Below, one piece after another: positions 10,614 to 10,817 of a DNA stretch of 10,817 nucleotides. The notes under the pieces were generated by a model that was given only the letters and a program-made list of their open reading frames with translations, had not been told where the DNA came from and did not search any database. The position numbers and the translations under genes were made by a program. Source of the DNA: Baffinella frigidus (Eukaryota > Cryptophyceae > Cryptomonadales > Baffinellaceae); the NCBI GenBank assembly GCA_026770585.1, contig MU646523.1, positions 356,214 to 367,030 on the forward strand, read 5' to 3'. Numbering within the stretch: the first letter of the stretch is position 1; each line of letters starts with the position of its first letter.

Positions 10614-10817
10614 GTTTGGGGTTTGGGGTTTAGGGTTTAGGGTTTGGGGTTTGGGGGTTTTGGGGTTCTGGGTGTGGGATTTTGGGTGTGGGGTTTTGGG
10701 GTTTGGGGTTTGGGGTTTGGGGTTTGGGGTTTAGGATTTGGGGTTTGGGTTTTGGGGTTTGGGGTTTGGGTTTTGGGGTTTTGGGGTTTGGGGTTTGGGG
10801 TTTGGGGTTTGGGGTTT
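10614..10817 (+). repeat. Terminal telomere array, TTTGGGG with TTTAGGG variants
   Basis: About 200 bases of G-rich heptamers reach the window edge. Most units read TTTGGGG. A few TTTAGGG occur near its left end (10629-10642), and 8-mers TTTTGGGG and irregular GTGTGGG units are scattered. G-strand polarity toward the right end is as expected for a chromosome terminus. The classical plant/algal unit is TTTAGGG, so the A-to-G-rich variant is unusual. It may be true terminal repeat, a variant-rich proximal telomere, or base-calling error in a low-complexity end. Confidence 0.85.

Noticed and set aside
10183-10734. 183-codon plus frame with an internally repeated peptide, reading into the telomere
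   Set aside because: It begins inside a tandem repeat and continues into telomeric heptamers as GVWGLGF-type translation. The shared frame follows from the repeat structure and there is no proper C-terminus.
1-10817. tRNA, rRNA and small structural RNA genes
   Set aside because: No B-box-like GGTTCGAATCC, cloverleaf or recognisable rRNA segment was found on either strand. The many hairpins are explained by inverted-repeat elements.

Overview
This window looks like a subtelomeric, gene-poor stretch of a nuclear eukaryotic chromosome, with the chromosome end to the right. The last ~200 bases (10614-10817) are a TTTGGGG/TTTAGGG array. Its G-rich strand runs 5'->3' toward the right edge, as expected at a right telomere, and three shorter tracts of the same kind lie inside the window (8371-8490, 8731-8764, 8790-8892). 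Codon use in the one convincing exon is strongly biased to G/C in third positions. Nothing looks bacterial: no operons, ribosome binding sites or insertion sequences. The organism is probably a protist or alga. The most abundant repeat, read through in frame, gives peptide fragments I loosely associate with cryptophyte algal genome models; that is unverified recollection. A TTTAGGG-type telomere fits plants and many algae and does not settle the question.

Layout: 1-900 is non-coding, with short direct repeats, GTAC/ATGTAC palindromic runs and one ~188 bp inverted-repeat element. The only credible coding sequence is the 3' exon of an unrecognised protein ending at 2077 on the plus strand. From 2235 to about 7000 the DNA is a dense mosaic of short inverted-repeat (MITE-like) elements in at least six families, here called A, B, B', C, D and H. 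Most of A, B and C are flanked by TA. There are nine copies of A, several nested insertions and an exact-period tandem triplication. A decayed copy of part of the 1451-2077 exon sits at 5257-5335. From about 7470 to 8340 lies a subtelomeric tandem repeat joined to a large foldback. From 8371 to 8905 are interstitial telomere-like tracts, each ended by the same 15 bp motif. From 8913 to 9960, four copies of a GC-rich box alternate with AT-rich simple sequence. From 10161 to 10600 is a tandem array rich in CACGTC, directly abutting the telomere.

No transposase, reverse transcriptase, rRNA, tRNA or CRISPR array could be supported. All mobile elements here appear non-autonomous and would need a transposase encoded elsewhere. 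The most informative features are the insertion history recorded by nested elements, the palindromic core words shared among element families with different ends, and the degenerate telomeric organisation. I found no evidence for a multi-gene system.
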